Below are positions 46,690 to 58,600 of a stretch of DNA of 64,000 nucleotides, in pieces. The notes under the pieces are model-generated. The model was not told the origin of the DNA, made no database searches, and saw only the letters and a program-made list of their open reading frames with translations. The stretch spans positions 7,591,414-7,655,413 of the forward strand of contig KL647288.1 in assembly GCA_000727475.1 (NCBI GenBank), given 5' to 3'. How positions within the stretch are numbered: the stretch's first letter is position 1; every line of letters starts with the position of its first letter. The position numbers and the translations under genes are program-made. This DNA is from Sarcocystis neurona. Taxonomy: Eukaryota; Apicomplexa; Conoidasida; Eucoccidiorida; Sarcocystidae.

Positions 46690-49288
46690 TTCGTTCATCT
46701 ACGACTTCCGACCCAACCCTGCTGCGGATGGGAGATGTCCTGCATGTCTCGTACGGTGAGCACTAGCCCTAGTTGATGTCTCAACACTTACTTCTGTGTA
46801 AGTGTACACATGTACGCGAATATTAGTACGCCTGCATAATTCAATATATCCATATATCCATAAGTCGTACATAGAGGTCTGCACGTGTATACACGCATAA
46901 TGACTGCATAGAACGCATATTGCCCCCAAATATGCGGAAAACAGGAAGGGAAAAAAGGAAGACCTTACAGATACGCGTCAACGGTGTTCTTCGACTCCAA
47001 CATCACACAATCGAAAAACACTGACTGAACCACTGCCAAGGAAAATGGAATTGTTACGCAGGAATGGTGCGCGCGGACATACGTGTATGTATATATCGTA
47101 GTCACGGCAGTTTTAAAGTGACCGCGCGTTATATGCCCCAACGTATTACGTTGCTAACAATCGCTATGCTGAACGCCAGTTCACTTCGCCATACGAAGAC
47201 AGTAACAGGCCTTCACATGATGATTAGATCACACGACGTGACACCTATAATACGGCTGTGAATGGGTTCTCATGGTTCCTTCCTCTCGCTTTCTTTTTCT
47301 CCCTCTATATGTTGTGAATATACACAGTGTATATGCACACGTGTCCAGTACCCGCCTCTAGGTGGCACAGAAATTTCAGCTCAGTAATGCAACATGGAAA
47401 TCGATTAGTGATTACCACAACACTCGAAGACCACCTGCAGTACAGCTGGTATATAGACGTTGACGATTTTTCGAGAGATCCTAGCGGCTACACGGCAGCT
47501 GAAAGTGCGCGTCAGGACTGGAAGTGTCTTCCGTCTCATGGCACTCAAGTTGGGTGCATCCGTACCTTGTGGAAGTGAGTCTGAGAAATACTGGTAGGGC
47601 TGCTCACGTGTCGAAAAAAAGGCAGCAGGCAAGAGCAACCGTGAGCCTGTTTATACCCGAAGAAACACAAATGAATATCGTGGATTTGTGTGTATGTATA
47701 GTCTTACACATACAAATGCGCGAACGCTGGACGTGACGAGTGACTTTTCGACTCTCTAAAAAAACACATTGCACACGTAGAACATCCACATTTTTGGGAC
47801 GGGATCTGTTTCAAGAAGCGAATTTCTGTGTTAGATTTTGTCGAATCAAACAATTGAGCGACGTGCGTACCCACGTTGGGTACGCGTGTCCTGTAAAAGT
47901 AGGAAAGGACATGCGTATTCCACTGAGACGTTTCGCAGAGATGTCCCATATGTCAAAGGAAAAGTAGGGCAGAAGTATACACGCGAAAACACGTGCATTC
48001 ATATGTATATATATATATATACATACATACGTCTGTATACACCTTCAGCACTTGATACGTGCATCTCGATACCAACACAGTTACCTCGCTTTCTCCGGAA
48101 TAAATTGTTGTTTTGAAAGGGGACAGCGTACGTGTGTGAAGAGTGTTTAGAGAAAGCAAGAGGCCGGAATGCTAGTTAGATCGGAGGGAGACCACTGCAG
48201 AAGAAGAATTCGTCACGGCCCCAGGAGGTGCGGTCCTTCAGCTGAACAAGATTAACGAAAAAGACTGGATTTTTATGCAGTAGTGAGCAACGCTAGGGTT
48301 ACCGTGACATCTTCGCGAGAGTTTTGTACATCTAAAGAGAGATCAGGCGCAACCGACGGGACAAAAGTGTAACAACGTTGAAAAATGGATCTCTGGGTAA
48401 CAAATCTTGCCGCGCAGTTTCTACCCTGACCGATAAAAATACTCGAGAAACCAAGATTGAGAGGAAAATCCATTAACGAGTTGGCGTCATTCACGAAAGA
48501 CGGTATTCTACATATATGTGACTTCTCGTCCCCTCACAATTAGACCTATCTACTATTCCCCATACTCCCACTTACACTCAACTACTTCGGTGCTGCAGTT
48601 GGGTGTGTCTTCTTTTCCGTAATTCTTGAGCAAACGACCTTCAATTTACCCTGCCCTCTGGGAATGCGTTCTGAGGCACCCGCGCCACGTAAATTGGCGT
48701 CGGTCTCTTTATGATGAATGTCTACGTACATGTGAACATGTATACATGTACACGTGTTGTATGAATATTTGCACACACATGTATATATATATGTACATGT
48801 ATGCGTGTACATGCGCTTTGGGGGATCAGGACTGTTGAAAGGGAAACGAGAAAATAACAGGAACTCGACGCACACGTGATTTTGCTAGTTTATGAACAGT
48901 TACATCCCAGGTAAAATGCAGAGAGAGACACTCACTATCTGGAGAAGAAACTGACAGTGTCTTGTAGAGGTAAGCTTTTCGATACAGTGTACATATCGTC
49001 AAAGTTAGCGTCTACACAAGTGTACGTGCATATTCGGCGCATGCAGAAGAGAGATGTAAAGTGCATCAGTTCAACGTGTCTGTCTACGTTTAGCTCCACG
49101 TGTGCACCAAACTCGTTCACAGGGTATACGCACAGCTCGATTGTACGTCTGGACAGTATGATGCACTGAAACTTTATCAGCTGATGGAAGAAACTGCTGT
49201 ATGCCAAGCACTGCGAAAGTCGGCGAAGAACACCTGGCGAGGAACTTACACCTTTTCCTGCATGTGCACTCAGCAGTCCTTTAATTGA
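46690..49288 (+). CDS. three-exon plus-strand candidate gene (exon ends 46755; 47362-47574; 49123-49288)
   Basis: The first piece ends DFRPNPAADGRCPACLV with donor GTACG|GTGAGC, phase 2. The second follows CGCCTCTAG| and supplies the missing base: WHRNFSSVMQHGNRLVITTT, then LEDHLQYSWYIDVDDFSRDP and a Cys-containing end, with donor TGGAA|GTGAGT, phase 2. The third follows CGTTCACAG| and again supplies one base: VYAQLDCTSGQYDALKLYQL, MEETAVCQALRKSAKNTWRG, stop at 49288. Two independent phase matches support the model. The start is not placed; the frame upstream runs into (TA)n. Cys spacing hints at an extracytoplasmic protein, but no family is recognised. A minus-strand frame overlaps the third exon. 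Confidence 0.4.
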
Positions 49289-50313
49289 TGCAACAGCGCA
49301 CACAGCTGGACACGCAACTGTACGACTAAGTGGCTTGGTTGACTTTATATCGGTTTGTATATACGAAGGGACTTCACACGTATTTATATCCATCTACGAA
49401 TATCCTACGTGGCTACCGGCATGTGGCACGCTGAAGTATTCCGTAGAGTGGTTTCGTCGCAGGCGGCGCTAACAGCGGGAGGCGACGAGGCGATGATGAA
49501 GTGTATCCGGTTTTCCTTCTTCGTGTAGAGAAGCCATATAGTGAGAGAAATAGTGGCTAGATCGGGCGAAGATAGGGAGGACCGGCGTTTCTCTTCGTAA
49601 GTAGTAAAGATACTCTGCCGCAGTGCGAATCTGCGTCAACAAGTCAACATTCTTGCTCGTGTACGCCGTTAGATGTGTAGTTACGTATAATTCCTTACCA
49701 AAAGATCACGTCTGCACGTACCTGCAACCACGCCAGTAGACGTCTGCCGCGGACGCCACCTTTGAGCATACTGTGTAGATGCATCTTTACGCTGTACACT
49801 AGGTCCTGTGGTCGCAACGCACTTCCAGTTGACTCGTAGGTAAAGTTGCCCTACTTGTCCTCGTCGGCTGACTACTTTGTAGGATAGTGCGTTGACTGTG
49901 TCGAAAGACGGGCTAGGATGGATTCACTACTTCCACGTACGTGTCACTCTGTAATATGGTCCATCTGTAGACGCAAAAGAGACCCATGTGATATGTAGCG
50001 AAACACGCCACGTGGATGTAGCGACAGAAGGTATCGATCTCTGCCGCTGCAGAGGAGAGCTGTGACACTGACGCCTTCTGTTTTGAGCAATTAGAGATAA
50101 CTATATCTGCTGGCGCCGTTGACGTCTTCTCCTTGAAATGGCTCTACAAAGTCCACAAAAATGCCACGCGTGCCGATGAGATTTCTCAGAGCAACACTTA
50201 TACATGCTTTCCACTTGGACACGCAGACGACGGCGTATACCGCTCTTCGCACCAATACAGAGCTGCACCTACACATTTGTCTCTCTGCGCGGATCTCTCT
50301 GCGTGTGCATGAA

Positions 50314-50345
<32 letters not shown>

Positions 50346-50844
50346 CCACATATGCCTACAGGTAAATACAGCTGCGCGGGTATCTATATCTATCTATTTG
50401 TATTTACAGACGTATACGTAGTGCCGCAGCGGTAACTCAGTCCAAAAGCGCCGGACAGACGACGTGCGCAGCACTTCTGAAATCTCTGTGTACGTGCGGA
50501 TGGACAAGTGGTGCGTGTACAGTCGACGCTAAGGTGCACAGAAATCTTCTCCTTGAGCGAAGGAGACAGCCCTCTTGACAGCGGCGCAGACAGAAATTCC
50601 TCCAGATTGCGCTCTTGTCTCGAAGTACACGTACGTCGACAGTCAGTCTTGATGTGTTGCACCTCCTTCGACACCCAAACATTTACGTAGGCAGACAAAT
50701 ACGTACAGGCGTGGTGTAAAGGGATACATATTCAACAAAGATATATGCAGAGATATGCGCACGCGAGTATACGTAGTACCTAGGTCTATATTCAGTAAAA
50801 AATTGACGTTTAACCCCTGGATGTGCAGGTGTGTCTGCAGAGCT

Positions 50845-50872
50845 CGTGAGAAGACGCCGTCGTCTTCTCACG
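50845..50872. repeat. perfect 12-bp inverted repeat (hairpin)
   Basis: CGTGAGAAGACG (50845-50856), loop CCGT, then CGTCTTCTCACG (50861-50872). The arms are exact reverse complements and GC-containing, unlike the TA-rich surroundings. Confidence 0.85.
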
Positions 50873-51746
50873 TAGTGGCGCCGAGATACTACAACTGAGA
50901 AGTTCTCCCCTGAGCGCGTCCTCACCTGTGCGGATTTTTGCAGCTACGCTTAGATATATAAAAGTTCACACACTTACGAATTTTTCAGATTCATACATTT
51001 GTACATTCATGTGTATCTTTTTATTTCACGGAATGTGCCGCCGAGTACATGTACACAGTCACGTGACCGCATCCTCGCCTGTGCAAATTTACGTAGGTCT
51101 GTTTACAGGCATATATATATATATAACATTTATATATGTATAAGTTCACACATTGACAAATTTTCCACGTATATACGTGTGTCGTCGAATACGCGTATAA
51201 ATTCACGTGACACAGTTACGTTCAGCGGAATCTACGTGTGCGCCCGTAGAAGATGAGAGAGGACGTATGTCCTTTTGCCTAACACAAAGACAGTGCTGGT
51301 GAAGACGCCTATACACCTGGAGAGATTTATTGATATTTGCGTGACAGACGGAGAGTCGGACTGGACCCGCGGGGGGACATACACATACGTGAATACACAC
51401 GTATACACATCGACAGAGGGAGACAGGTAGTGGGAACACGTAGATACACACGTCTTGTGTGCGCATACAGCAAATCCGTGTGTAGTTGTCGTAACTCAGG
51501 AAAAACTGGTGGACATACGCATACGTACATTTACGGAAAAACACCCACCTATATATATATACGTATATATACACGTGTAGGTGAGTCTCGACGAGCGACT
51601 GCTGCTGAGGCGTTCCCGGCAGACGCGGGGCATTCTTCAGCAGGTGTCTGCAGCATGCAAACTTCAGGCGTACTTACGCCTACGTGTAGGCGGAGATCTC
51701 CACACTGCCCGACATACGAAAACGGTTCTCCATATAAATGCACATG

Positions 51747-51784
51747 TACACTGGCACATATATGTAGTTATATGTGCCAGTGTA
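51747..51784. repeat. perfect 16-bp inverted repeat (hairpin)
   Basis: The left arm TACACTGGCACATATA (51747-51762), loop TGTAGT and right arm TATATGTGCCAGTGTA (51769-51784) form an uninterrupted 16-bp stem. Part is TA-type, but the GGCAC/GTGCC core is not microsatellite. Confidence 0.9.
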
Positions 51785-52175
51785 TTACACACACATGTAT
51801 ACACATCTATATGTGCACACATATATATATATATCTCCACGCCTGTGGAGACACTGTTTGCTCTTATGGCCCCCTGGAGGAGTGGTGGTGATGAAGGTCC
51901 GCTGTGATAAAAAGGACTGTCTTCATGGGAAGTCCACTGCTTCAACAGCGCTGGTTCACAATATTCGGAAGTTCCTTTTCCCATCTCTTCCTTTTCACCT
52001 GGCACCCATAACTGTTTTTTGCTTCTTGACTTCCTAATTTCTTCCCTGGATCGCACTTCCTGTCTGCCGTTGCGAACTCTGTCTTGGCGGCGGTGGTGGA
52101 CGCATTATTGTGGAGCTGCGACGAAGTTGGGTAGTGGATGTGACGGCTTGCAGCGACGCCGCTGAGGAATAAAAA

Positions 52176-52685
52176 TCAGTAGTTCCCGTGCCAGGCCTTT
52201 CTCCACACTCGCGGCATCTGTTCCAAGGGCCGCCATCGTCCGTCCTGCACCGGCTGCTCATTCTTACTCCCTCTTTCCTCCTCCTCTTTCTCCTGCAGCT
52301 GCGTCTCCCAACTCTGCTGCTCCTGCTGCTCCTCCGGCTGCTGCTGATGCTGCTTCCATGGTTCCTGTTGCTGCCGCGCCTGGCGGTGCTGCGGCGTCGG
52401 CTGCTGCTGCGGCGTCGCCTGCTGCTGTTCCTGTCCAAGCTGCTGCGCCGTCTCGGCACTGCCGCATCCCACGTCCTGCTGTTCCTCCAGATGCCGGCAG
52501 GGCTTCTCTTTCTGCTGCTGTTGCTCGCGCCTCTCCTGCAGTGTCTGCTGCTGCCCCTTCTGGCTAGGCGGAAACAGCAGCTTCGTGAGAACGAGAAAGT
52601 CCCGTGGAGACAGCTGCTGGGGACGCAGCGCAGCAAACTGCTCGGGCACTTCTTTTACGGTGGAGGATGATGCTGCGAGGAGGAG
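52176..52685 (-). CDS. ksgA: dimethyltransferase exon g: C-terminal helix and Gln-rich tail
   Basis: The acceptor is GTCGTGCAG|CTC. The frame encodes [17 protein letters not shown] then [20 protein letters not shown], the usual KsgA ending 'a..RPeeLs.edf..L...l'. It continues with about 125 Gln-, Glu- and Arg-rich residues and ends WRKAWHGNY at a TGA (52178-52176). The tail looks like an Eimeria homopolymer extension; its role is unknown. Confidence 0.85.
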   Translation of the reverse strand, partial: LLLAASSSTVKEVPEQFAALRPQQLSPRDFLVLTKLLFPPSQKGQQQTLQERREQQQQKEKPCRHLEEQQDVGCGSAETAQQLGQEQQQATPQQQPTPQHRQARQQQEPWKQHQQQPEEQQEQQSWETQLQEKEEEERGSKNEQPVQDGRWRPLEQMPRVWRKAWHGNY

Positions 52686-55600
52686 CTGCACGACGCAGAG
52701 TGGCACGCCACACTACTACAGGAAGATTGGCAATAAAACGGAAGATAGAAAGCTAGTTTCTTCTAAATGTTTATAAATATATGAGAGAGGGAGGCGTCAA
52801 GTCGTATATATACCCATGCGTATATACATATATAGATATACATGGATGTGGATACACAGAAAGCTAGCTTCTCTTCAGGTGCTCATATATACATATACAT
52901 AGATAGAGAGAGCGAAGCGTCAAGTTGTACATATACCTATAGATATAGATATAGATATATGCACATATATATGTATAAACAGATGTATGACTATCATATA
53001 TATATAAGTAAAGGAAGAAAGAAGTGTCAGATCGTAAGTATACCTATATATGGAGATAGGTAATCAGATGTACAGACATGTGAATATATACATACACATA
53101 TGTATACACGTATATGTGCAGGTAGGACGTTATGAGTAAGAATCGCGCTTTCGTCCGTTAACGTTGATGAGCATTTGTGTGTATGTGCAGAAACGTGTGC
53201 ACTTGTATACCTGAATTTCCATATCTTCTGAGTACGGCCTGTCAGGAGTCGCCTTCTGACATAATATATATACAAATACAAACGTATACACAAGTTTTTC
53301 CGCGTGATGCGATTCTCGCCTTGAAAGTGCTTCTTCTTCAACATCCGACTAAATACATATATATACATATATCTGCAGAGGGCTGCCAACACGGGCAAGG
53401 GATTCCTCTGTTTATATGTAGAGACAGCTTTGTAAATGTACCAGTAAATCTCTTCTACGGGCACGTACAAAGTAGTTCCTCTGATTAGAGAGTTTCTGTA
53501 TCACCCTCGTTATATCAGACTACGTCTGATTTTGTACAAATATATATATATATATACACGTGTATACACACACATCTTTTCCCCTCTGTCTACCTACCTC
53601 TCTCTCTCTGGTTCTCTCTCTGTACACATACCTATATATATACATATGTATGAGGTGCCTAGCGCGATATAACATCTCCAACCCCGAACTTTCCTACGCA
53701 TACGTATATATATGTATATACGCACATCTCTAGGAACATCTATACGTAGATATATATATATATATATGTATATGTATATATTCCTACGTAGGGCTATATC
53801 CCTAGACATGTGTATTTATGCCTATGTATGTAGGTGTATACCTCTAGACCAATACACATATATATCCATCTGCGCGTACGTACATCCCCTCATATATATA
53901 TGTATATATGTATGTGTGTGTCCGCGCGCAGTATCGGGAGTGTCAGAGCTACAGTACTGGCAGTTGGCAAAAGTGTTGAGGCGCAGTTTTTCTGTTCAAC
54001 AGGCGTGCGACATAACGCGGGAGAAAAACTGTCCCCCTGCGCCCTTCCCCGCTGCTTATCTTCACTTCTTCTCTAGCAGTTCACCAGAAGTGGCACAGGT
54101 GCACGCCGCGCAGCAGTGGGTCAAGTGCGAGAGGAGGAGCAGGGGCCTGCAGCCGCGCACCGCCGGGTAGTGTCTTACCTTCATACTGGTCCGCAGCATT
54201 TTTCGTCGCATTGCGAAGGCCGCGTGAAGCACCTGGGAGATGAAGCAGCAGCAGACGTCTTTGACATAAAGCAGCAGGATCTGCTGCTGGAGGGGGCCTC
54301 TGCCCCGAGAACTTCTGCACCAACGGCATCACCTGTTTTCGACGCTCTTGCGTATATACCTCTGTCTTGGTGGGGTGGACAAAAATGTATATACAGACAC
54401 GTTGATAGATCCACACACGTATACATACATGTATACATGAGTCGCCGTACAAATCTGTGTCTCAGTCAGTCCACGGATATACAGAGATGTACTGAATTAT
54501 GTACGTGTCTGTTTCCATACATTTATATTGACGGAGTTACGTACAAATCGGTCTCTCCACAGATATGGAAAGACACAAACACACACACCTATTAACCAAG
54601 TGTGTATTCAGCTGCGTATCCACTTATATATATACATATTCTCTCGAGGAGCCTTACATATATTCCTATCCACAAACATGTTTGAAAAGATGTATATATG
54701 TGTAGATCTTATACGGAGGTGTAGACGAATATGCGCATTCGCGGCATCCATACACATATATGTATACACTGGGAGACACAGAGAGATTGACACGTGTATA
54801 CCTGCATACGAAGCATGCACGAATATACACATTCTGCAGATATATATATATAGATACACACACGAATCTATCTATATATATATACACTGAAAAACCATAT
54901 ATAAACATGCGTATGAATGCGTGCAGTACGTCCTGTATGTCTTGTTGAATTTATATTATCTGCGTGTCAAAGTGAGGATTTAATAGTGCACGTGGAGACA
55001 AGGAGACGCCAAAAATTTGGCACTGCTGCCACAAGTGAAACAAATTTACAAGCGTGGACCCGCACGTACCTCTTAATACTCCAAATCAGTTCTACGACAA
55101 TCATCATATTAGGCGTAAATCTATGTGTGTGCGTGTATATATATATGTACACGTAAAGATGCATATGTACATATACACATATATATATATATATATATAT
55201 GAGCAGTCGCCTATATATACATATATATTTATGTGTGTATCCCCACATATATGCACGCACCCATACACGCCACTGGATAGGTCTGCTACCACACATATCT
55301 ATATATGCGTATACGTCTAGAAAGAGCGGAGTAGTGTTGCGTACATGTCTGCGGACAGGGCACTGTAGTTGGCTCCAGGTAGGAGGAGGGGTGTAGAGAC
55401 GGATGGAATATTTATTCTCAAGATCGTTGACATGGCCGCGCATGCGGACACAATCTACCAAGTAGAGAAGCAGCAACACTTGCCCAGACAGAGAGAGACA
55501 CGGACAAGAGAAACTCGAACAGCCGCAGTTGCGTAGAGACGACGGAGCAGCAAAAAGAGGAGAAGTACGGACGTGGATACAGTAAATTTGTATGTTAGGG

Positions 55601-58600
55601 ACTGGGGGGGCGCAAAATAGTGAAGACATGCAGGCGTGATCCCGAGTTGCTGCTGAAGGCGGGAAAAGGGCGAGCTTCCAAGACTGCGCTGCTGCATGTG
55701 GGGAGGCAGGAAAACAGCGACGCACGGGGCTCTCGTCTATGTTCGTCAATATATAAAAGCAGCGAATATTTGCTCGTGGGCGGACATGCGCTAGCCCAGC
55801 GCAGAAATTCAAAGTACACGTCTACGGTAGACTCGGCCTATCCTGCTGTATATATTTGCTGGTAGATGCTGCTCGACAGGACGACGTCGGCGTTGCTGTC
55901 TCAGAGAAACATAGACGTATACACAGAGGACAGAGGAAAGTCAGCGACAAAAGAGAGAAGACAACGAAGATGATGAAGAGGGTATTGAAGCAAAGTTGGA
56001 GGATTTCGAGCGTGGCGAACACACACACATACGTACGTATAGGTAGAAAACGCGGGACAGAGAGAGACACACCAAAACGAAAACGAAGAAGAAGAGCAGC
56101 AGTGTTCCATGGAGTCAGGAAGGGTGAGGGAGGAGCTCTCTTCTGCGAAGGAGCGCGTCACGGCTTCCTCCTTTCAGCAGAGGCTCCGCGCAATTTTTCG
56201 ACGCGCGTGGCCCGCATGCAGCAGTGCGGCTACATTTGCATGTGCCGGAGCAGGTCAGAGACAGAGGATCGTTCCTCCCCTGGTGCCACCTCCCCTGCAT
56301 CTCTCGTCCTTCGTTTCTCCCGCACCAGGAGACACACGAGTTGGCGGCTAAGACTCACAGCAGCTCCTTCTCAGGGCTCACGCATTAATACACACTCTCC
56401 CATACACAGAACTATAGACATGTACATGCATGCACACATATCAATACATCGCTTCGCATGCCGGCGTACCTACAAATCGATATATATATATATATATATA
56501 CGTGTGTGTATTTATGTATGTGTGTCGTATATGTGCATACGTGTATGTGCAAATATGTATGTATGTAGGGGGAGAGGTTCATTTAACGATCTGCAGAGAC
56601 GATAGAGAAGAAACGTAGATCGAGTGCGTCATGTGTGTATGGTGATAGCGACACCTGCACTCCTGGTGCAACTTGTTCTACCAGAAGTATTCTTCAGAAT
56701 GGGATTTGTTCTTCAAGAAAATCTTTCAACACCTTCTCCCTTCCCTTTGTGTATATCTACGACTGACGACTCGAGACGCAGTGTCTTCTGCTGGGGAGGA
56801 AGAGAGAGCGACGCGCCTGGGGACTGGCACCGCAGCAAACAACGGCACAGACAGTGCGACAGCCAGGAACTGGAGAAGGCGCACGCGCACAGAATAAGAA
56901 TTTGGAGAGGAAACCCCGAGCACGAAGAAGACACGGCGAAGAAAAGGGAGAAGAAGAAAGACGCATATGGGTGCAGCAGTTCAGCTGCGAAGAGCGCGGC
57001 GACGTGAGCGGACGAGAAAAAGAGACGTACGTCGCGCAGACGCCGGGGGTCGGCGCCCTCGAGAATTTCCGTCAAGGACTTCTCCTTAAATTCCACCAAA
57101 ATAATTGCTGCGTCCACCTGCAAAGTCACTCACGACTTCACCAAACATTTCTTTCCATGAACAACCAGAAGTCTCACACATCCTATCACACCGAACGGAG
57201 AAGCAGCATACCGACACGTAGACACACATCGACACATATATATACCAAATGTCGTATATACACACATCCGCACTTGGAGACACAGATACGTACACGTGTG
57301 TGTATATAGAGGTATTTATGTGGCATTCTATACATGTCCGCACACCCCCACGCGGAGATAGATAGGTCCACGTAGCTACGTATACATATACACACGTGAA
57401 GTCATATGTATATGTGCATATATACATAATGGGAGAGAAGTCAAGGAGAAGCGTCCGCGCTGTGCACCGGCGACCATCAGTCGGGTCTTACCGCCATCAC
57501 GCTCACTGTCTGCGGAAGTCTACAGAGGGCAGGACATGCGAGCACATGTATCGATCTATAATACACCTACATACATATACATATATACATATATAATGGG
57601 TCTCTGTCTCTCTATCTATATATAGCTGTCTCTCCCTTCCTGCGTTTCTCTCCCTTCTCACTGTACGCAACTACGTGCACAAGCCTGTAGATACTAGCTG
57701 CCTGTGTGTGTCTACCTGCGGGCAGACGTGTGGCTGTCGCATGCGTCTGGAGAGGAGCCGCACCAGCCGGCGGCAGCACGGAGAAGGCTGCGCGTGTCTG
57801 TCTTCCTGCACAGATCTGCCCTCTACTACCTCTCCTTCTCTCTCTTCTCCGTCTCTCTGTCTCTGAGAGCTCTGGTCAGCAGCGTCGCCACGTGCGTTTA
57901 CACATCAACGAAGAGCAAGCCGGGGCGCATGCAAAAGTTCCTCCGACGAAGAAAGCGGTGAAAGATGGCCTTATCGAGAAGAAAAAGGAGAAAGGCGCGA
58001 CACGCGCAGTCTTCCTCCTCAGACGCACACTCCCTCTTCACCAAGATACGTACACGAGACTGCAACAACACGTACGCATAAACACGCACGCACACACGCA
58101 TACGCACACCCACGACAGTCAAATACATACACATATACATATATACATATATATTGAGAGAGACAGGGTAGGGGGACACGTAGATATATGCACGTCTCGA
58201 TATATGAAACGGCAATATATTTGATATGCAGAGAAGAAGAAGAGGAAGAGCTGCGTAGAGATTTGCAGAAAGAGACAGTGCTGTGCCAGCTGCAGATGCG
58301 GTTTCTTCCACGGACGATAACGTTGCAATATTATCTAGATGGACCCCACCCACAGACTGCGGATCTCCTCCATACATGTGGTGAGATACGATGTTCTTTC
58401 ATATATATATATGTATATATATATATATATGGCCAGACCTACACGGACAGAAACAGAAAGTTTGGCGAAGGTCGGTGGAGTCGGTAGGAGGGGGGGGGGG
58501 CGGGGACGAGAGTTAGAGGCCTACGCCCATCATTTTTGTTTAATCAGGTAGGGAGATTTTTTCGGCCCAGATATAATTTACGGATCTGAATACATCTGAT

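Larger units (their letters stand above)
49289..52175. other. CAG-poor stretch without a supportable gene
   Basis: The sequence is unique-looking, with (TA)n at 50310-50345, 51110-51125 and 51550-51575 and two perfect hairpins (listed separately). Small frames exist on both strands, but I found no consistent splice pairs or motifs. The part just below 52176 is probably the 3' end of the dimethyltransferase transcript. Confidence 0.4.

Noticed and set aside
55400..56340. Pieces resembling the KsgA RRK motif and C-terminus (near 56150-56230 and 55600-55700, minus strand)
   Set aside because: Their phases do not join to neighbouring exons and one is cut by a stop. The exons at 54286-54179 and 52685-52176 carry far better matches and correct phases.
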